NCBI RefSeq assembly: GCF_000013345.1
Contig: NC_007777.1
Location: 5,270,001 to 5,334,000, forward strand
Source of the DNA: Frankia casuarinae
Lineage (GTDB): Bacteria > Actinomycetota > Actinomycetes > Frankiales > Frankiaceae
Length of the DNA stretch: 64,000 nt
Reading direction: 5' to 3'
The notes under the pieces are model-generated. The model made no database searches. It was given only the letters and a program-made list of their open reading frames with translations, and was not told the origin of the DNA. Positions 8,815 to 18,989 of the stretch are shown here, piece after piece. Numbering within the stretch: position 1 is the first letter of the stretch; each line of letters begins with the position of its first letter. The position numbers and the translations under genes were made by a program.

Positions 8815-9774
8815 GTGGCGAAGGTCGTCGTCGCCGGCGGGGGCATTGCTGGGATCGCCTGCGCCAGCGCACTGCTAGCCGAGGGAATCACCGTGGATGT
8901 CCGTGACCGGGGCCGCGTGATCGGCGGACGGATGGCCTCACGGTGGATAGACGGGCGCATCGTGGACTCCGGCGCGTCGTACTTCACCGCCACCTCGCCG
9001 GAGTTCCGCGAAGTCGTGGACGATTGGTTCATCCGTGGCCTGGTACGCCCCTGGACGCACCGAATGTCGGTAATCAGTGGGCCGACCGCCACCCTGGCCG
9101 AGCCGCGTTCCGGCCCGCTGCGGTACGCCGCCCCGCGCGGGCTGCGTTCCCTGGTCGCCGACCTCGCCTCCCGAGCCGGGGTGCAGGTCACGCAGTCCAC
9201 ACCGATCCGCCGGGTCACCCCGGGTCCCCGCGTTGACGACGAGGCCGCCGACGCGGTGGTCCTCGCGATGCCCGACCCGCAGGCGCTGCGCCATCTCGAC
9301 CCGGCCTGCACCGAGGAGCGGGCGCAGCTCGCCGGCCGACCCTGGTCGCCGGTGCTGGCGCTGCTCGCCGGCTGGCCCTACCGGTGCTGGGCACCGATCG
9401 ACGGAGCCTTCGTCCACGACGACGATACGATTGCCTGGATCGCCGACGACGGTCGTCGCCGGGGTGACAATGCCGCCGTCCTGGTCGCCCACTCGACGCC
9501 GGATTTCGCGCGGCCGCGGCTGGCCGACCCCGCGGCGGCCGGGCCCGATCTCGTCGCGGCGCTACGGCGCCTGCTCACCATCACGATGCAACCCAGTTGG
9601 ACGTATGTGCAAAAGTGGACCTTCGCTCGCCCGGACCGTCCGCACGAACAGCCGTACTACCTGTCCAGCAGTGGGATCGGGCTCGCCGGCGACGGCTGGG
9701 GAACACCGAAGATCGAGAGTGCCTGGCGCTCGGGCACCGAGCTGGGCCGGGCCCTTGCCGCCCGATTGAGATAA
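8815..9774 (+). CDS. Renalase-like FAD-dependent amine oxidase family protein
   Basis: A 319-residue flavoprotein. The FAD/NAD-binding motif VVAGGGIAGIACA lies at the N-terminus, followed by an acidic-end beta strand (VDVRDRG) and the family motif GGRMASRWIDGRIVDSGASYF. A C-terminal GIGLAGDGWGTPKIESAW segment binds the FAD ribityl part in this family. The layout matches the short bacterial renalase-like amine oxidases. The GTG at 8815 was chosen because GGGGG lies 7 bases upstream and the dinucleotide fold starts at residue 3; an upstream in-frame extension to 8221 has no similarity. The substrate is unknown. Confidence 0.85.
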   Translation: MAKVVVAGGGIAGIACASALLAEGITVDVRDRGRVIGGRMASRWIDGRIVDSGASYFTATSPEFREVVDDWFIRGLVRPWTHRMSVISGPTATLAEPRSGPLRYAAPRGLRSLVADLASRAGVQVTQSTPIRRVTPGPRVDDEAADAVVLAMPDPQALRHLDPACTEERAQLAGRPWSPVLALLAGWPYRCWAPIDGAFVHDDDTIAWIADDGRRRGDNAAVLVAHSTPDFARPRLADPAAAGPDLVAALRRLLTITMQPSWTYVQKWTFARPDRPHEQPYYLSSSGIGLAGDGWGTPKIESAWRSGTELGRALAARLR

Positions 9775-9867
9775 CCGATTGCGACAACCTATCGCAATAA
9801 CCGATTACGATGACCGATGACATGTGACCGGATCGAGCCTGTGTCGGCGTAGGTCGTTCGGTTGACG

Positions 9868-10422
9868 ATGCGTGACGCGGGTACACCCTCCGACATGGAG
9901 ATCAAAGTAAGCCTGTCGTTGCCCCACGATGAGATCTCCATACCCGTGATTCGACGTATCTGTACGCAGTCCCTGAAAGTCCTGGGCGTCAATAAAGAAT
10001 GCATTGACGATGTTGAAATCGCCTTGACCGAAGCGTGCGACAACGTTCTTCTACATGCTCATGCCGGCGACGAGTACGAGGTTTTTGTGGGAGTGGACAA
10101 CGAAGTCGCTGTCATCGAGGTGAGCGATCGCGGCGACGGTTTCGACAGCGCGGATGAGCTCGATCGGACAGCCCGCCAGAATGGCGATTCCCCCAGGCCG
10201 GATAATGTTCCCGAGCAAGGCCGCGGCATCTTTCTCATGCGCGCTCTGATGGACCGGGTGCAGTTCCACCAGGTGGACAGCCCCCATCGGGGCACCCGCG
10301 TGCATCTGGAAAAGACTCTCACCTGGGAGGAGAGCGCTCCCGGGGCGCGGCTGAGCCGGGCGCGGACGGGGCTCCGGCCCGCTTCCCGCCCGGAGGTGGC
10401 CGAGGGCATCCATCCGGTCTGA
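9868..10422 (+). CDS. Anti-sigma factor type histidine-kinase-like ATPase
   Basis: A protein of about 184 residues with a GHKL ATP-binding fold of the SpoIIAB/RsbW kind. Visible boxes are the N box (IALTEACDNVLLHA), the G1-type DRGDGF and the G2-type GRGIFLMRAL. Such proteins phosphorylate an anti-anti-sigma partner and hold a sigma factor. No partner gene is adjacent, so this is an orphan. The start is uncertain: ATG 9868, TTG 9862 and ATG 9895 are all in frame with poor ribosome sites. The first two-thirds uses unusually many A- and T-ending codons (AATAAAGAATGC, GATGTTGAAATC) compared with neighbours, which could mean horizontal origin or relaxed selection. Confidence 0.85.
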   Translation: MRDAGTPSDMEIKVSLSLPHDEISIPVIRRICTQSLKVLGVNKECIDDVEIALTEACDNVLLHAHAGDEYEVFVGVDNEVAVIEVSDRGDGFDSADELDRTARQNGDSPRPDNVPEQGRGIFLMRALMDRVQFHQVDSPHRGTRVHLEKTLTWEESAPGARLSRARTGLRPASRPEVAEGIHPV

Positions 10423-10527
10423 CGTCTCCCGCCGTCCACCGCCGCTCCCTTCGTCGATCGGCCGCCCCACGATTCGACCGGCTACGCTGACGGGAGTGGA
10501 CTCCGAGGAATCTGGGCGGGTATCGCG

Positions 10528-11241
10528 ATGGGTGTGGTAATGACTGAGGCGGACTCGCCGGCCCGGATCGGGATCGTCACCTTCCCCGGCTCCCTCGATG
10601 ACCAGGACACGGCGCTCGCGGTGCGGGCCGCCGGTGCCGAACCGGTCTCCCTCTGGCATGGCGACAGCGATCTCGCCGGCGTTGACGCCGTCATCCTGCC
10701 CGGCGGATTCTCCTACGGTGACTACCTGCGTGCCGGTGCGATAGCCCGGTTCTCGCCCATGGTGGCGGCCCTCGTCCCGGCGGCCCGCGCGGGCCTGCCG
10801 ATTCTCGGCATCTGCAACGGGTTTCAGGTGCTCTGCGAGGCCGGCCTGCTCCCCGGGGCACTGACCCGCAACGTGGGACTGCACTTCGTCTGCCGCGACC
10901 AGCGGTTGCGGGTCGAGGCGCCGGGCACTGCCTGGACCCGCGGCTACCAGGACGGCGAGGAGATCGTCATCCCGGTGAAGCACGGGGATGGCCGCTATGT
11001 TGCGGCCCCGGACGTGCTCGCCGAACTCGAGGCGGCCGGGCGGGTTGTGGTGCGCTACGTCGGCGGGAATCCCAACGGGTCGGCGGCCGACATCGCCGGG
11101 ATCTGTAACGAGAGCCGGACGATCGTGGGCCTGATGCCGCATCCCGAGCATGCTGTCGACGACCTCACCGGCCCCGGGGTCGACGGGCTTCGCATGTTCA
11201 CCTCGGTGCTGTCCGGCTTTTTGTCGGCTTTTTCCTCTTAA
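10528..11241 (+). CDS. purQ: Phosphoribosylformylglycinamidine synthase subunit PurQ
   Basis: A 237-residue class I glutamine amidotransferase that supplies ammonia to PurL for the fourth step of purine synthesis (FGAR to FGAM). The nucleophile is C96 in LGICNGFQ, and H205/E207 in MPHPEHA complete the triad. [14 protein letters not shown] at the N-terminus is typical of PurQ. The start could be ATG 10528 or ATG 10540, and the second fits the family length slightly better. purL follows after 78 bp. purS, normally the immediate upstream gene in actinobacteria, is not here but at 24627. Confidence 0.95.
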   Translation: MGVVMTEADSPARIGIVTFPGSLDDQDTALAVRAAGAEPVSLWHGDSDLAGVDAVILPGGFSYGDYLRAGAIARFSPMVAALVPAARAGLPILGICNGFQVLCEAGLLPGALTRNVGLHFVCRDQRLRVEAPGTAWTRGYQDGEEIVIPVKHGDGRYVAAPDVLAELEAAGRVVVRYVGGNPNGSAADIAGICNESRTIVGLMPHPEHAVDDLTGPGVDGLRMFTSVLSGFLSAFSS

Positions 11242-11319
11242 AGAAGGATTTTTGGTTACGAAGGGGTCTCCTGGCCCACCCGGGCGCCCGGACCAGGGGA
11301 TATCGGCGAGGATGGGAGG

Positions 11320-13605
11320 GTGACCGGCAACCCCGCCGCCCCCGCGGCCACCTCCGTGAGTCCCCCCGCCGAGCAGCCCTACCAGGAGCTGGGGCTCACC
11401 GACGACGAGTACGCCCGGATCATCGCGACCCTCGGTCGCCGGCCCAGCGACGCCGAACTCGCGATGTACTCGGTGATGTGGAGCGAGCACTGCTCCTACA
11501 AGTCCTCCAAGGTGCATCTGCGGCAGTTCCGGGACACCCCGTTGACGGACCGGCTGCTGGTGGGCATGGGGGAGAACGCGGGCGTCGTCGACGTCGGCGA
11601 GGGGCTGGCGGTCACCTTCAAGATCGAGTCGCACAACCACCCCAGCTTCGTCGAGCCGTACCAGGGGGCCGCGACGGGTGTAGGCGGCATCGTCCGTGAC
11701 ATCCTGACCATGGGGGCCCGCCCGATCGGCGTGCTCGACCCGCTGCGCTTCGGCGAGGCCGACGCGGCGGACACCGCCCGGGTCCTGCCCGGGGTCGTCG
11801 CCGGCATCGGTGGCTACGGCAACTGCCTCGGCCTGCCCACCATCGGCGGCGAGGTCGTCTTCGACCCGACCTACGCGGGTAACCCGCTGGTCAACGCCCT
11901 GTGCGTCGGGGTCATGCCGGTCGATCGGGTGCAGACGTCGGCGGCGACCGGGGTCGGCAACGCCGTCGTCCTGCTCGGCGCCAAGACCGGCCGGGACGGC
12001 ATCGGCGGCGTCTCGATACTGGCGTCGGCAACCTTCGACGAGGGCGGCGGCCCGGCCCGGCGACCCTCGGTGCAGGTCGGCGACCCGTTCACCGAGAAGA
12101 TCCTGATCGAGACCTGCCTGGAGCTGTTCGACCGCAAGCTCGTCACCGGCATCCAGGATCTCGGCGGCGCCGGGCTGACCTGCGCGCTGACCGAGACCAC
12201 CGCCGCGGGCATCGCCACCGGCCAGCCCGGCGGCATGGAGGTCGACCTCGACCTCGTGCCCCTGCGCGAGGCGTCGATGGCGGCGCACGAGGTCCTCGCG
12301 AGCGAGTCCCAGGAGCGCATGCTGGCGATCGTCACGCCCGAGGCGCTGCCCGAGGTTCTCGCCCTCGCCGAGCGCTGGGGTGTGCTCGCGACCAGGATCG
12401 GCACCGTCACCAACAGCGGTCGGCTGACCGTACGCTGGCACGGCGAGGTCGTCGTCGACGTTCCGCCCGGATCACTCGCCGACGATGGCCCGGTCTACGA
12501 GCGCCCCCTGCGCCGCCCGGTCGACTTCGACCTGGTCCGGGCGGACGCACCCACGCCCGCCCGGCTCGCCCGGCCACGGACCGGGCCGGAGCTGCGGGAG
12601 ACCCTGCTGCGGCTGGTCGCCTCCCCGAACCTGTGCTCGCGGGCCTGGGTGACCGACCAGTACGACCGGTACGTGCAGGCGGGCACCGTGCTCGCCCAGC
12701 CGGAAGATGCGGGCGTGCTTCGGCTGTCGGCGGCCACCGGCCTGGGGATCGCGCTCGCCACCGACGGCAACGGACGGTACGCACGGCTCGACCCGTTCGC
12801 CGGCACCCAGCTCGCCCTGGCGGAGGCGTGCCGCAACGTGGCCGCCGCCGGATCGGTGCCGATCGCGGTGACGAACTGCCTGAACTTCGGCTCCCCAGAG
12901 GACCCCGAGGTGATGTGGCAGTTCGCCCAGGCGTGCGCGGGCCTCGCCGAGGGCTGCCGGCGGCTCGGCCTCCCGGTGACGGGCGGCAACGTCTCGTTCT
13001 ACAACCAGACCGGCTCGACGCCGATCCATCCGACCCCGGTGATCGGGGTGCTCGGCCTGTTCGACGACGTCACGCGCCGGACGCCCATCGGCTTCGCCGA
13101 GGAGGGGGACGTCCTGATCCTGCTCGGCGAGACCGCCGACGAATTCGGCGGCTCGGAGTGGGCGTGGGTGACGCATCGCCATCTCGGCGGCGAGCCGCCG
13201 GCCGTCGACTTCGCCCGGGAGAAGCTACTCGGCGAGATCCTCGTCGCCGGTTCCCGCGACGGCATGCTCACCGCCGCGCACGACCTCTCCGACGGTGGGC
13301 TCGCCCAGGCGCTCGTCGAGTCGTGCCTGCGCGGCGGGCACGGCGCCCGGATCATCCTGCCGGCCGGATCGGACCCGTTCGTCGAGCTGTTCAGCGAGTC
13401 GGCCGGCCGCGCCGTCGTCGCGGTGCCCCGCGCGGAGGAACTGCGCTTCACCGACATGTGCGAGGTGCGGGGCCTGCCGTGGCGGCGTGTCGGTGTCGTC
13501 GACGGGGACACCCTCGACGTACAGGACGCCTTCACCGTCGGCCTCGACGAGCTGCGCGCGGCGCACGAGGGAACGCTGCCGGCACTGTTCGGCCGGCTCA
13601 CCTAG
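11320..13605 (+). CDS. purL: Phosphoribosylformylglycinamidine synthase subunit PurL
   Basis: A 761-residue, small-type PurL catalytic subunit that works with PurS and PurQ in the ATP-dependent conversion of FGAR to FGAM. The conserved [12 protein letters not shown] motif lies near residue 50, and [24 protein letters not shown] and GGNVSFYN are further signatures. The length fits the three-subunit form rather than the ~1300-residue fused enzyme. The start is GTG 11320, just after GGGAGG. It is co-directional with purQ. The 78-bp gap holds no obvious terminator, so purQ-purL is probably an operon. Confidence 0.97.
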   Translation: MTGNPAAPAATSVSPPAEQPYQELGLTDDEYARIIATLGRRPSDAELAMYSVMWSEHCSYKSSKVHLRQFRDTPLTDRLLVGMGENAGVVDVGEGLAVTFKIESHNHPSFVEPYQGAATGVGGIVRDILTMGARPIGVLDPLRFGEADAADTARVLPGVVAGIGGYGNCLGLPTIGGEVVFDPTYAGNPLVNALCVGVMPVDRVQTSAATGVGNAVVLLGAKTGRDGIGGVSILASATFDEGGGPARRPSVQVGDPFTEKILIETCLELFDRKLVTGIQDLGGAGLTCALTETTAAGIATGQPGGMEVDLDLVPLREASMAAHEVLASESQERMLAIVTPEALPEVLALAERWGVLATRIGTVTNSGRLTVRWHGEVVVDVPPGSLADDGPVYERPLRRPVDFDLVRADAPTPARLARPRTGPELRETLLRLVASPNLCSRAWVTDQYDRYVQAGTVLAQPEDAGVLRLSAATGLGIALATDGNGRYARLDPFAGTQLALAEACRNVAAAGSVPIAVTNCLNFGSPEDPEVMWQFAQACAGLAEGCRRLGLPVTGGNVSFYNQTGSTPIHPTPVIGVLGLFDDVTRRTPIGFAEEGDVLILLGETADEFGGSEWAWVTHRHLGGEPPAVDFAREKLLGEILVAGSRDGMLTAAHDLSDGGLAQALVESCLRGGHGARIILPAGSDPFVELFSESAGRAVVAVPRAEELRFTDMCEVRGLPWRRVGVVDGDTLDVQDAFTVGLDELRAAHEGTLPALFGRLT

Positions 13606-13655
13606 ACACGAGTACGTCCGGATAAATCCGAGTAAGTCCCGGCGGGCGAGGCCGG

Positions 13656-14561
13656 TCAGGAGTGGCCGTAGGGCTCCGGTCCCGGGCCGTCCGCGGTCTC
13701 GCCCGCCCCGTTGTCGTCCACCGAACCCGGCGGATGGGCGGCCACACCCACCAGCTCGACGTCGATCGGCTCCAGGTCGGAGGGGTCCTCGTCGAACAGG
13801 ACGGGTTCGGGATGCGCCGAAGGAGCCACCAGTGCCTCCGAGTGCGCCCCACAGCCGTGGTCGATCGACGTGACCCGGCCGTCGTCCGGTGCGAGCTCGT
13901 TGGCGCAGACGCCGAACATCCGGCCGAGCGCACCCGCGAGCCGCACGTGGAATCCGCAGGTCAGGCAGGATGCGGGCGCCACCTTCGCGATGGATGCGTC
14001 CGGGCCGGCGGGACCCGCGTACCAGCGTTCGACCGCCTCCTCCCGCCCGGTCACGGACAGCACCCGGGCCCGCCCCAGACCGAGCTCAAGGAAGACGTCG
14101 GTGTCGACGAACTCCTCGGCGTCCTCTGTGCGCAGCGCGAGCCGAGGATCGTCGATGGCGGTCGGCAGCAGGTCCCCGATCCCGACGTCGCCCGGCCGCA
14201 GCCGCTCCGACCAGGGGACCCACGGGGGCGCCAGCATGGCCCCGTCCCCGGGCATCAACACGACGTCGTCGACCGTCGCCTTGCGCACCCGCGCGGCCCG
14301 GGTAACGATCACTGTCCAGACCCAGCCGGGATAGGCCCGCGCCAGGCAGGCGAACCGGTGCAGGACGAGGCGGTCCCCCTCGCTCTCGACGCCGAGATGC
14401 GCACCGACCTCCGCCGCGGACCCCGCCTCCTCGACGGCCGCCTGCCGGGCCAGGTCGACGGCGGCCGCACAGGTCGGATCGGCCACGGGTTCCCGCCCGG
14501 ACCGGACCGTCCTACGAACATCGGGAGCATCCACGGGAAGTATTCTCACCCACGAACCCAT
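13656..14561 (-). CDS. DUF3027 family protein
   Basis: About 301 residues from the ATG at 14561. The sequence matches the actinobacterial DUF3027 family: an N-terminal ADPTCAAAVDLARQAAVEEAG helix, a central PWVPWSERLRPGDVGIGDLLP motif and a C-terminal CLTCGFHVRLAGALG...GVCANELAPDDGRVTSIDHGCGAHSE block whose cysteines and histidines suggest metal binding. The reading frame is open to 14645 but the upstream part is repetitive; GTG 14549 is another possible start. It is divergent from the MFS gene at 14654 and convergent with purL. In streptomycetes this family also neighbours an MFS gene and the mqnB/mqnD pair. The function is unknown. Confidence 0.85.
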   Translation of the reverse strand: MGSWVRILPVDAPDVRRTVRSGREPVADPTCAAAVDLARQAAVEEAGSAAEVGAHLGVESEGDRLVLHRFACLARAYPGWVWTVIVTRAARVRKATVDDVVLMPGDGAMLAPPWVPWSERLRPGDVGIGDLLPTAIDDPRLALRTEDAEEFVDTDVFLELGLGRARVLSVTGREEAVERWYAGPAGPDASIAKVAPASCLTCGFHVRLAGALGRMFGVCANELAPDDGRVTSIDHGCGAHSEALVAPSAHPEPVLFDEDPSDLEPIDVELVGVAAHPPGSVDDNGAGETADGPGPEPYGHS

Positions 14562-14653
14562 CCACCGCCCGACGTGGTCGTAGTGGCGCAGGTCCAGGAC
14601 GGCGCCGCGCCGGTCCAGGACGGCGCCGGTCCAGGACGAGGACACTGGGCAGG

Positions 14654-16255
14654 GTGAACCTGGGCAGCACAGTGGTGAACAGCCTGCGCCGGCTGCGGGC
14701 GAGTGTGCGCGGCAATGACGCCGACCGGTCGGGGCTGTCGTCGCTGACGGAGCTGTCGTTCGTCAACGCCGCCGGGGACGCGCTGGTGACCGTCGCGTTG
14801 GCGGGTTCGCTGTTCTTCGCCGTCCCGTCCGGCGAGGCCCGGTCGAAGGTCGCCCTCTACCTACTGGTCACCATGGTGCCGTTCGCCCTGCTGGCGCCGG
14901 TCATCGGTCCACTGCTGGACCGGGTGGCCTACGGTCGGCGGACGGCGCTCGCCGCCATCTGCCTGGGCCGCGGGCTGCTGGCGTGGCAGCTCGCGGGGGC
15001 ACTCGACGGGCTGGCCGTCTACCCCCTCGCGCTCGGCCTGCTCGTGCTCTCCCGCGGGTTCGGCGTCGCGCGCAGCGCCGTCATTCCCCGGGTGGCCCCG
15101 GCGGAACTCACGCTCGTCACGATCAACTCACGGATCTCGCTGGTAAACATCGTCGCCGGGGCGGTCGTGGCACCCGTCGGGCTGGGCATCGCCAACATCC
15201 CTTTCGTCGGCTATCCCTGGGTGTTGCGAATCTGTGCCCTCGTCTACATGGCCGGGGTCCTACTGGCGTTCAACCTGCCCGGGCACGTCGACTCCGCCGC
15301 CGGTGAGCAGCCGCTGCGCGGCCCGCTTCCCTCAAGCGTGGCCCGGCGCGGCGTCGGGGCGCGGATCCGGGCGTTCCTCGGCACGCTGCCGGTGGCGCTG
15401 CGCGCCGCCCTGGTGCTACGCAGTCTGGTCGGCTTCCTGACGTTCTATCTGGCGTTCCTCCTGCGCACCAACGGCGGGAACAACCTGTGGCTGGGCGGGC
15501 TCGCGGTCTGCGCGGGCGCCGGCAGCGGCCTGGGAGTCTTCATCGGCGGCCGGCTCGGCCGGCGCCGTCCCGAGGGCATCCTCATGCTCGCGCTGGTGTT
15601 GGCGGCAGGGGGATGCCTCGGTGCGGCGATCACCTACACCAAGTTCACCTCGCTGGTCGCCGCGCTGCTGGCGTCCATGGCGGGGTCGATGGGGAAGCTG
15701 GCGCTGGACGCGATCATCCAGCGGGACATCCCGGAGACCACCCGCAACTCCGCGTTCGCCCGCTCTGAGACCGGTCTGCAGCTGGCCTGGGTCGCCGGCG
15801 GGGGCCTCGGACTGATCGAGATGCCCGGGACGGTCGGCTTCGCGGTGGCCGCGGCGGCGATGGGGATCACGTTGTTCGTGGAGGCCGGCGCGCTGCGTCG
15901 GTCCCGGCTGGCCGCCCGCACCCAGTTCCGCGCGGACACCCGCAACCGCCCACCCGCCCACAACGATCCGGACACAACGAAACCACTCGGTCACCCAGGG
16001 GTTCCCCCGCAGGCACCCATGCCCCCGCCGATACCGATGCCCACACCGACACCCATGCCCACACCGACACCCATGCCCACACCGACACCCATGCCCCCGT
16101 CGGCCCACGCGACCGCGTCAACGCCGCTGCCACCGGCCGACCCGTGGCGGCAGGCCCCACTCCCCATTCCGGCGACGCTCCAGGATCCGACCGGTCCGAC
16201 CCGGCCTGACCGCCGACGAACGGCCCGCGGCCTCCGATGGCGGCGCCGGAACTGA
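14654..16255 (+). CDS. Major facilitator superfamily transporter
   Basis: A 533-residue membrane protein with about twelve hydrophobic segments between residues 35 and 420, for example VALYLLVTMVPFALLAPVIG followed by the loop DRVAYGRR, a match to the MFS A-motif region (D-R-x-x-R-R). The C-terminal ~110 residues are a cytoplasmic proline-rich tail with three copies of MPTPTP (18-bp repeats at 16037-16090). GTG 14654 is 9 bases after an AGGACGAGGA stretch. Substrate unknown; drug or metabolite efflux is typical for the family. The following lipoprotein gene lies 105 bp downstream in the same direction. Confidence 0.88.
   Translation: MNLGSTVVNSLRRLRASVRGNDADRSGLSSLTELSFVNAAGDALVTVALAGSLFFAVPSGEARSKVALYLLVTMVPFALLAPVIGPLLDRVAYGRRTALAAICLGRGLLAWQLAGALDGLAVYPLALGLLVLSRGFGVARSAVIPRVAPAELTLVTINSRISLVNIVAGAVVAPVGLGIANIPFVGYPWVLRICALVYMAGVLLAFNLPGHVDSAAGEQPLRGPLPSSVARRGVGARIRAFLGTLPVALRAALVLRSLVGFLTFYLAFLLRTNGGNNLWLGGLAVCAGAGSGLGVFIGGRLGRRRPEGILMLALVLAAGGCLGAAITYTKFTSLVAALLASMAGSMGKLALDAIIQRDIPETTRNSAFARSETGLQLAWVAGGGLGLIEMPGTVGFAVAAAAMGITLFVEAGALRRSRLAARTQFRADTRNRPPAHNDPDTTKPLGHPGVPPQAPMPPPIPMPTPTPMPTPTPMPTPTPMPPSAHATASTPLPPADPWRQAPLPIPATLQDPTGPTRPDRRRTARGLRWRRRN
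16037..16090 (+). repeat. Three 18-bp tandem repeats in the MFS gene tail
   Basis: ATGCCCACACCGACACCC repeats at 16037, 16055 and 16073 without a mismatch and encodes MPTPTP each time. A degenerate fourth unit precedes it. Confidence 0.9.
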
Positions 16256-16360
16256 TCCGGCACGCCAGCGACGTGACCCGGGCCACCGTGCCCACCGGCC
16301 AGCGGCTGAAGGCCCTGACGGCGAGCGACGCCACCGCACGGGCGGCGATACCCTCCGACC

Positions 16361-16810
16361 GTGCGCACGCCCCACCTCCTCCGCCGTCTCCCGTTCCGGC
16401 GGCTCGCCGCGGCTCTCGCCGCCGCGGTCGTCGTCGGCCTCGGCCTGAGCGGCTGCGAGCGACCGACTCCCCTGGTGACCATGGAGTCCGGGGGACACTT
16501 CGTGCGGACGAACGCCGCGCAGTACGAGCGGGACGGAACGGTGATCCAGAAATCGGTATCACCGCCGCACATCACGGTCAGGCCCGGAAGCGCCATCAAC
16601 ATCGACGTGCCGACGTCGGTCGCCGACCGCGGCTACTTCCTCGTCCTGGGCAGGGAGCGGGTGACCGACAAGATCAGCGAGACGCACTACCGGTACGTTC
16701 CCGCCAAGAACACGCCTGCCCTGCTCGTGGTGTTCGCGCTTCCCGAGGCGGGCAGCTCCAGCGACCAGGCGTCGGGAAGCTGGCCGTTCCTGGTCACCTT
16801 CAAGCCCTGA
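16361..16810 (+). CDS. DUF2771-like lipoprotein
   Basis: A 149-residue protein with a basic N-terminus (MRTPHLLRRLPFRRLA), a hydrophobic stretch and the lipobox LGLSGC, so C32 or thereabouts is probably lipidated and the protein anchored outside the membrane. The mature part is short and beta-rich (TVRPGSAINIDVPTSVADRGYFLVLG), consistent with the actinobacterial DUF2771 family. GTG 16361 is the start that includes the full signal peptide. It lies between the MFS gene and mqnB. Function unknown. Confidence 0.82.
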   Translation: MRTPHLLRRLPFRRLAAALAAAVVVGLGLSGCERPTPLVTMESGGHFVRTNAAQYERDGTVIQKSVSPPHITVRPGSAINIDVPTSVADRGYFLVLGRERVTDKISETHYRYVPAKNTPALLVVFALPEAGSSSDQASGSWPFLVTFKP

Positions 16811-17038
16811 CCCGCCGCCGGCCACTCCGCCGCCGGACCGGAACCAACGACCCGCGCACACCAGCCCCCGAACGGGGATACACCGTGCGCGCAGCGTGCC
16901 ACACCTCCCCACCGGGACCACGCAGCGTCGTCCGCGATGCTAAGGTCCGGCAACAAGTCCGATTTGCACCCCATCGAAAATCCCGCGCTGTTACCCAGCC
17001 GTCCGGTGCGGTGGTGTTCGGGTGAATCGACCGACAGC

Positions 17039-18100
17039 ATGCGACAACAGACGAGGACGTCCCCAGATCATGATCCGGACCTGATCGTGAGCCGTACCCT
17101 GATCGTGACCGCGGTGACCGCCGAAGCGGACGCGGTGTGTGCCGGCCTGATGGGCAGCTGGTCGAGCGGTCGGACCAGAACCCCCGTCGGACCGGGCAGC
17201 CTGGTGTCCCCCGAATGGGACCGCCAGCTTCTCACCACCTCCACCCTGGGCCCCTACGTGGGCCGGCGACGCGGACCGGTGACGGTGCTCGCGGCGGGCA
17301 CCGGCGGCCCGGCCGCGGCGGCGGGCACCGCGGTGGCATTGTCGGTGGCGAGCGCGGCGGGGCAGCCGTTCAGCCTGGTGGTGGCGATGGGGATCGGCGG
17401 TGGGTTCCGCGGCTGGGCGGAGATCGGGGACATCGTCCTCGCCGATCGCATCGTCGCCGCCGACCTCGGCGCGGAGTCCGGCCTTGACGAGGAACCGCCC
17501 GCTCCGCCGATCGGCCGCATCAGCGAGATGGACCGCAATCTCGGGTTCCACAGCAACGGCGCGCCGGCACCCCGCGGCGGCCTCGCCCACTCGTCGAACC
17601 CCGCGGGGTCGTTCCTGAGCCTGGAGGATCTCGGGCTCGGTTCGTCCACGGTGGTCCCGGATCCGGACCTCGTCCACCGCCTGGGCACGGTGCTCGACGT
17701 CACCGGTCGGCGGATCGTCACGGGTAGCGTGATCAGCGTGTCGACGGTGACGGGCACCGAGCGTCGGGCCACGGCGCTGACCGAGCGGCTGGACCCGGTG
17801 GCGGAGTCGATGGAGGGGTACGCCGTCGGGGTGGCCGCCCGGGCCTTCGGCGTCCCGGTGGTGGAGATCCGTACCATCAGCAACACGGTCGGGCGCCGGG
17901 ACCGGTCCGGCTGGAACCTGCCGGTCGCGCTGGCCAGCCTCCGCACGGCCGCCGCGGCACTCGTCACCCACCCGGACGGCCTGGTGACGGCCGCACCGGT
18001 GGCCACCGCGAACGACGTCTCCACCACGATCCCGGCCGGGCACCCGGGTGCCCGCGGCCACCACGGGAACAGCGGCCACCACGGGACGGGAGAGCACTGA
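17039..18100 (+). CDS. mqnB: Futalosine hydrolase MqnB
   Basis: A protein of about 353 residues in the nucleoside phosphorylase/hydrolase superfamily. It cleaves futalosine to hypoxanthine and dehypoxanthine futalosine in the menaquinone pathway. Family features are VTAVTAEADAVCAGL at the N-terminus, VVAMGIGGGF, the ESMEGYAVGVAA active-site segment with a catalytic-type Glu, and a VEIRTISNTVGRRDR tail. It is longer than typical ~220-residue enzymes because of an insertion between about residues 160 and 210. The start is ATG 17039 or GTG 17087; the ORF is open to 16937. mqnD begins 1 bp after the stop. Confidence 0.93.
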   Translation: MRQQTRTSPDHDPDLIVSRTLIVTAVTAEADAVCAGLMGSWSSGRTRTPVGPGSLVSPEWDRQLLTTSTLGPYVGRRRGPVTVLAAGTGGPAAAAGTAVALSVASAAGQPFSLVVAMGIGGGFRGWAEIGDIVLADRIVAADLGAESGLDEEPPAPPIGRISEMDRNLGFHSNGAPAPRGGLAHSSNPAGSFLSLEDLGLGSSTVVPDPDLVHRLGTVLDVTGRRIVTGSVISVSTVTGTERRATALTERLDPVAESMEGYAVGVAARAFGVPVVEIRTISNTVGRRDRSGWNLPVALASLRTAAAALVTHPDGLVTAAPVATANDVSTTIPAGHPGARGHHGNSGHHGTGEH

Positions 18101-18101
18101 G

Positions 18102-18947
18102 ATGGGTGCTGGCCGGGCGACCACCTCGAACCTTCCGGGTCCGCTCTCGCTCGCCATCTCGCCCTGCCCCAACGACACGTTCGCCTTCCACGCCCTCGCG
18201 CACGGACTCGTCCCGGGAGCACCCGAGGTGTCGGTGACCTTCGCCGACATCGACGTCCTCAACACCCGGGCCGCCGACGGGCGGGACGACCTCGTCAAGG
18301 TGTCCTACGCCGCCCTGCCGTGGCTGCTCACCGGGTATCAGCTGCTGACGGCGGGCGGGGCCCTGGGCCGCGGCTGCGGCCCACTCGTCCTCACCGCCGG
18401 GCGGTCGGACCTGCGCGGTGCCCGGGTCGCCATCCCCGGCACCCGCACCACGGCCTACCTGCTGTTCCGGCTGTGGGCGGCCGACGAGGGCGTGACGAAC
18501 GTCGACGTGCTTCCCTTCGAGAAGATCATGCCCGCCGTCCGCGATGGCGCGTATGACGCGGGGCTCGTCATCCACGAGTCCCGCTTCACCTACCCGTCCT
18601 ATGGACTGACGGCGCTCGTCGACCTTGGCGACTGGTGGGAGGGCCAGACCTCGCTGCCCATTCCGCTCGGCGCGATCCTCGCCCGCCGGGGGCTGGACGG
18701 TCCGGTGCTGTCCGCCGCGGTGCGGGCGAGCGTCGCCGCGGCCTTCGCCGATCCCGCCGCCAGCGCCGACTACGTCCTCGCCCACGCCCAGGAGATGACG
18801 CCCGACGTCGTCGACGCCCACATCCAGCTGTACGTCAACGAGTTCAGCCTCGACCTCGGCGACGAAGGGTTCGCCGCCGTCGAGGCCCTGCTCTCCCGCG
18901 CCGCCGACGCCGACCTCGTCCCCGTGCTTCCGCGGCCGCTGCGCTGA
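18102..18947 (+). CDS. mqnD: 1,4-dihydroxy-6-naphthoate synthase MqnD
   Basis: A 281-residue periplasmic-binding-protein-like enzyme that converts cyclic dehypoxanthine futalosine to 1,4-dihydroxy-6-naphthoate in the futalosine menaquinone pathway. The N-terminal LSLAISPCPNDTFAFHALAHG is diagnostic for MqnD. The central EKIMPAVRDGAYDAGLVIHESRFTY carries the active-site His region. ATG 18102 follows the mqnB stop by one base, so the pair is translationally coupled. mqnA, mqnC and mqnE are not in the window. Confidence 0.95.
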   Translation: MGAGRATTSNLPGPLSLAISPCPNDTFAFHALAHGLVPGAPEVSVTFADIDVLNTRAADGRDDLVKVSYAALPWLLTGYQLLTAGGALGRGCGPLVLTAGRSDLRGARVAIPGTRTTAYLLFRLWAADEGVTNVDVLPFEKIMPAVRDGAYDAGLVIHESRFTYPSYGLTALVDLGDWWEGQTSLPIPLGAILARRGLDGPVLSAAVRASVAAAFADPAASADYVLAHAQEMTPDVVDAHIQLYVNEFSLDLGDEGFAAVEALLSRAADADLVPVLPRPLR

Positions 18948-18989
18948 ACCGCGAGCCCCCTCGGAGGGTCCTGATGGCAGGATGGAGAC

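Noticed and set aside
10051-12441. A 796-residue open frame on the minus strand across purQ and purL
   Set aside because: It is antisense to two well-supported genes, and long opposite-strand frames are expected at this GC content.
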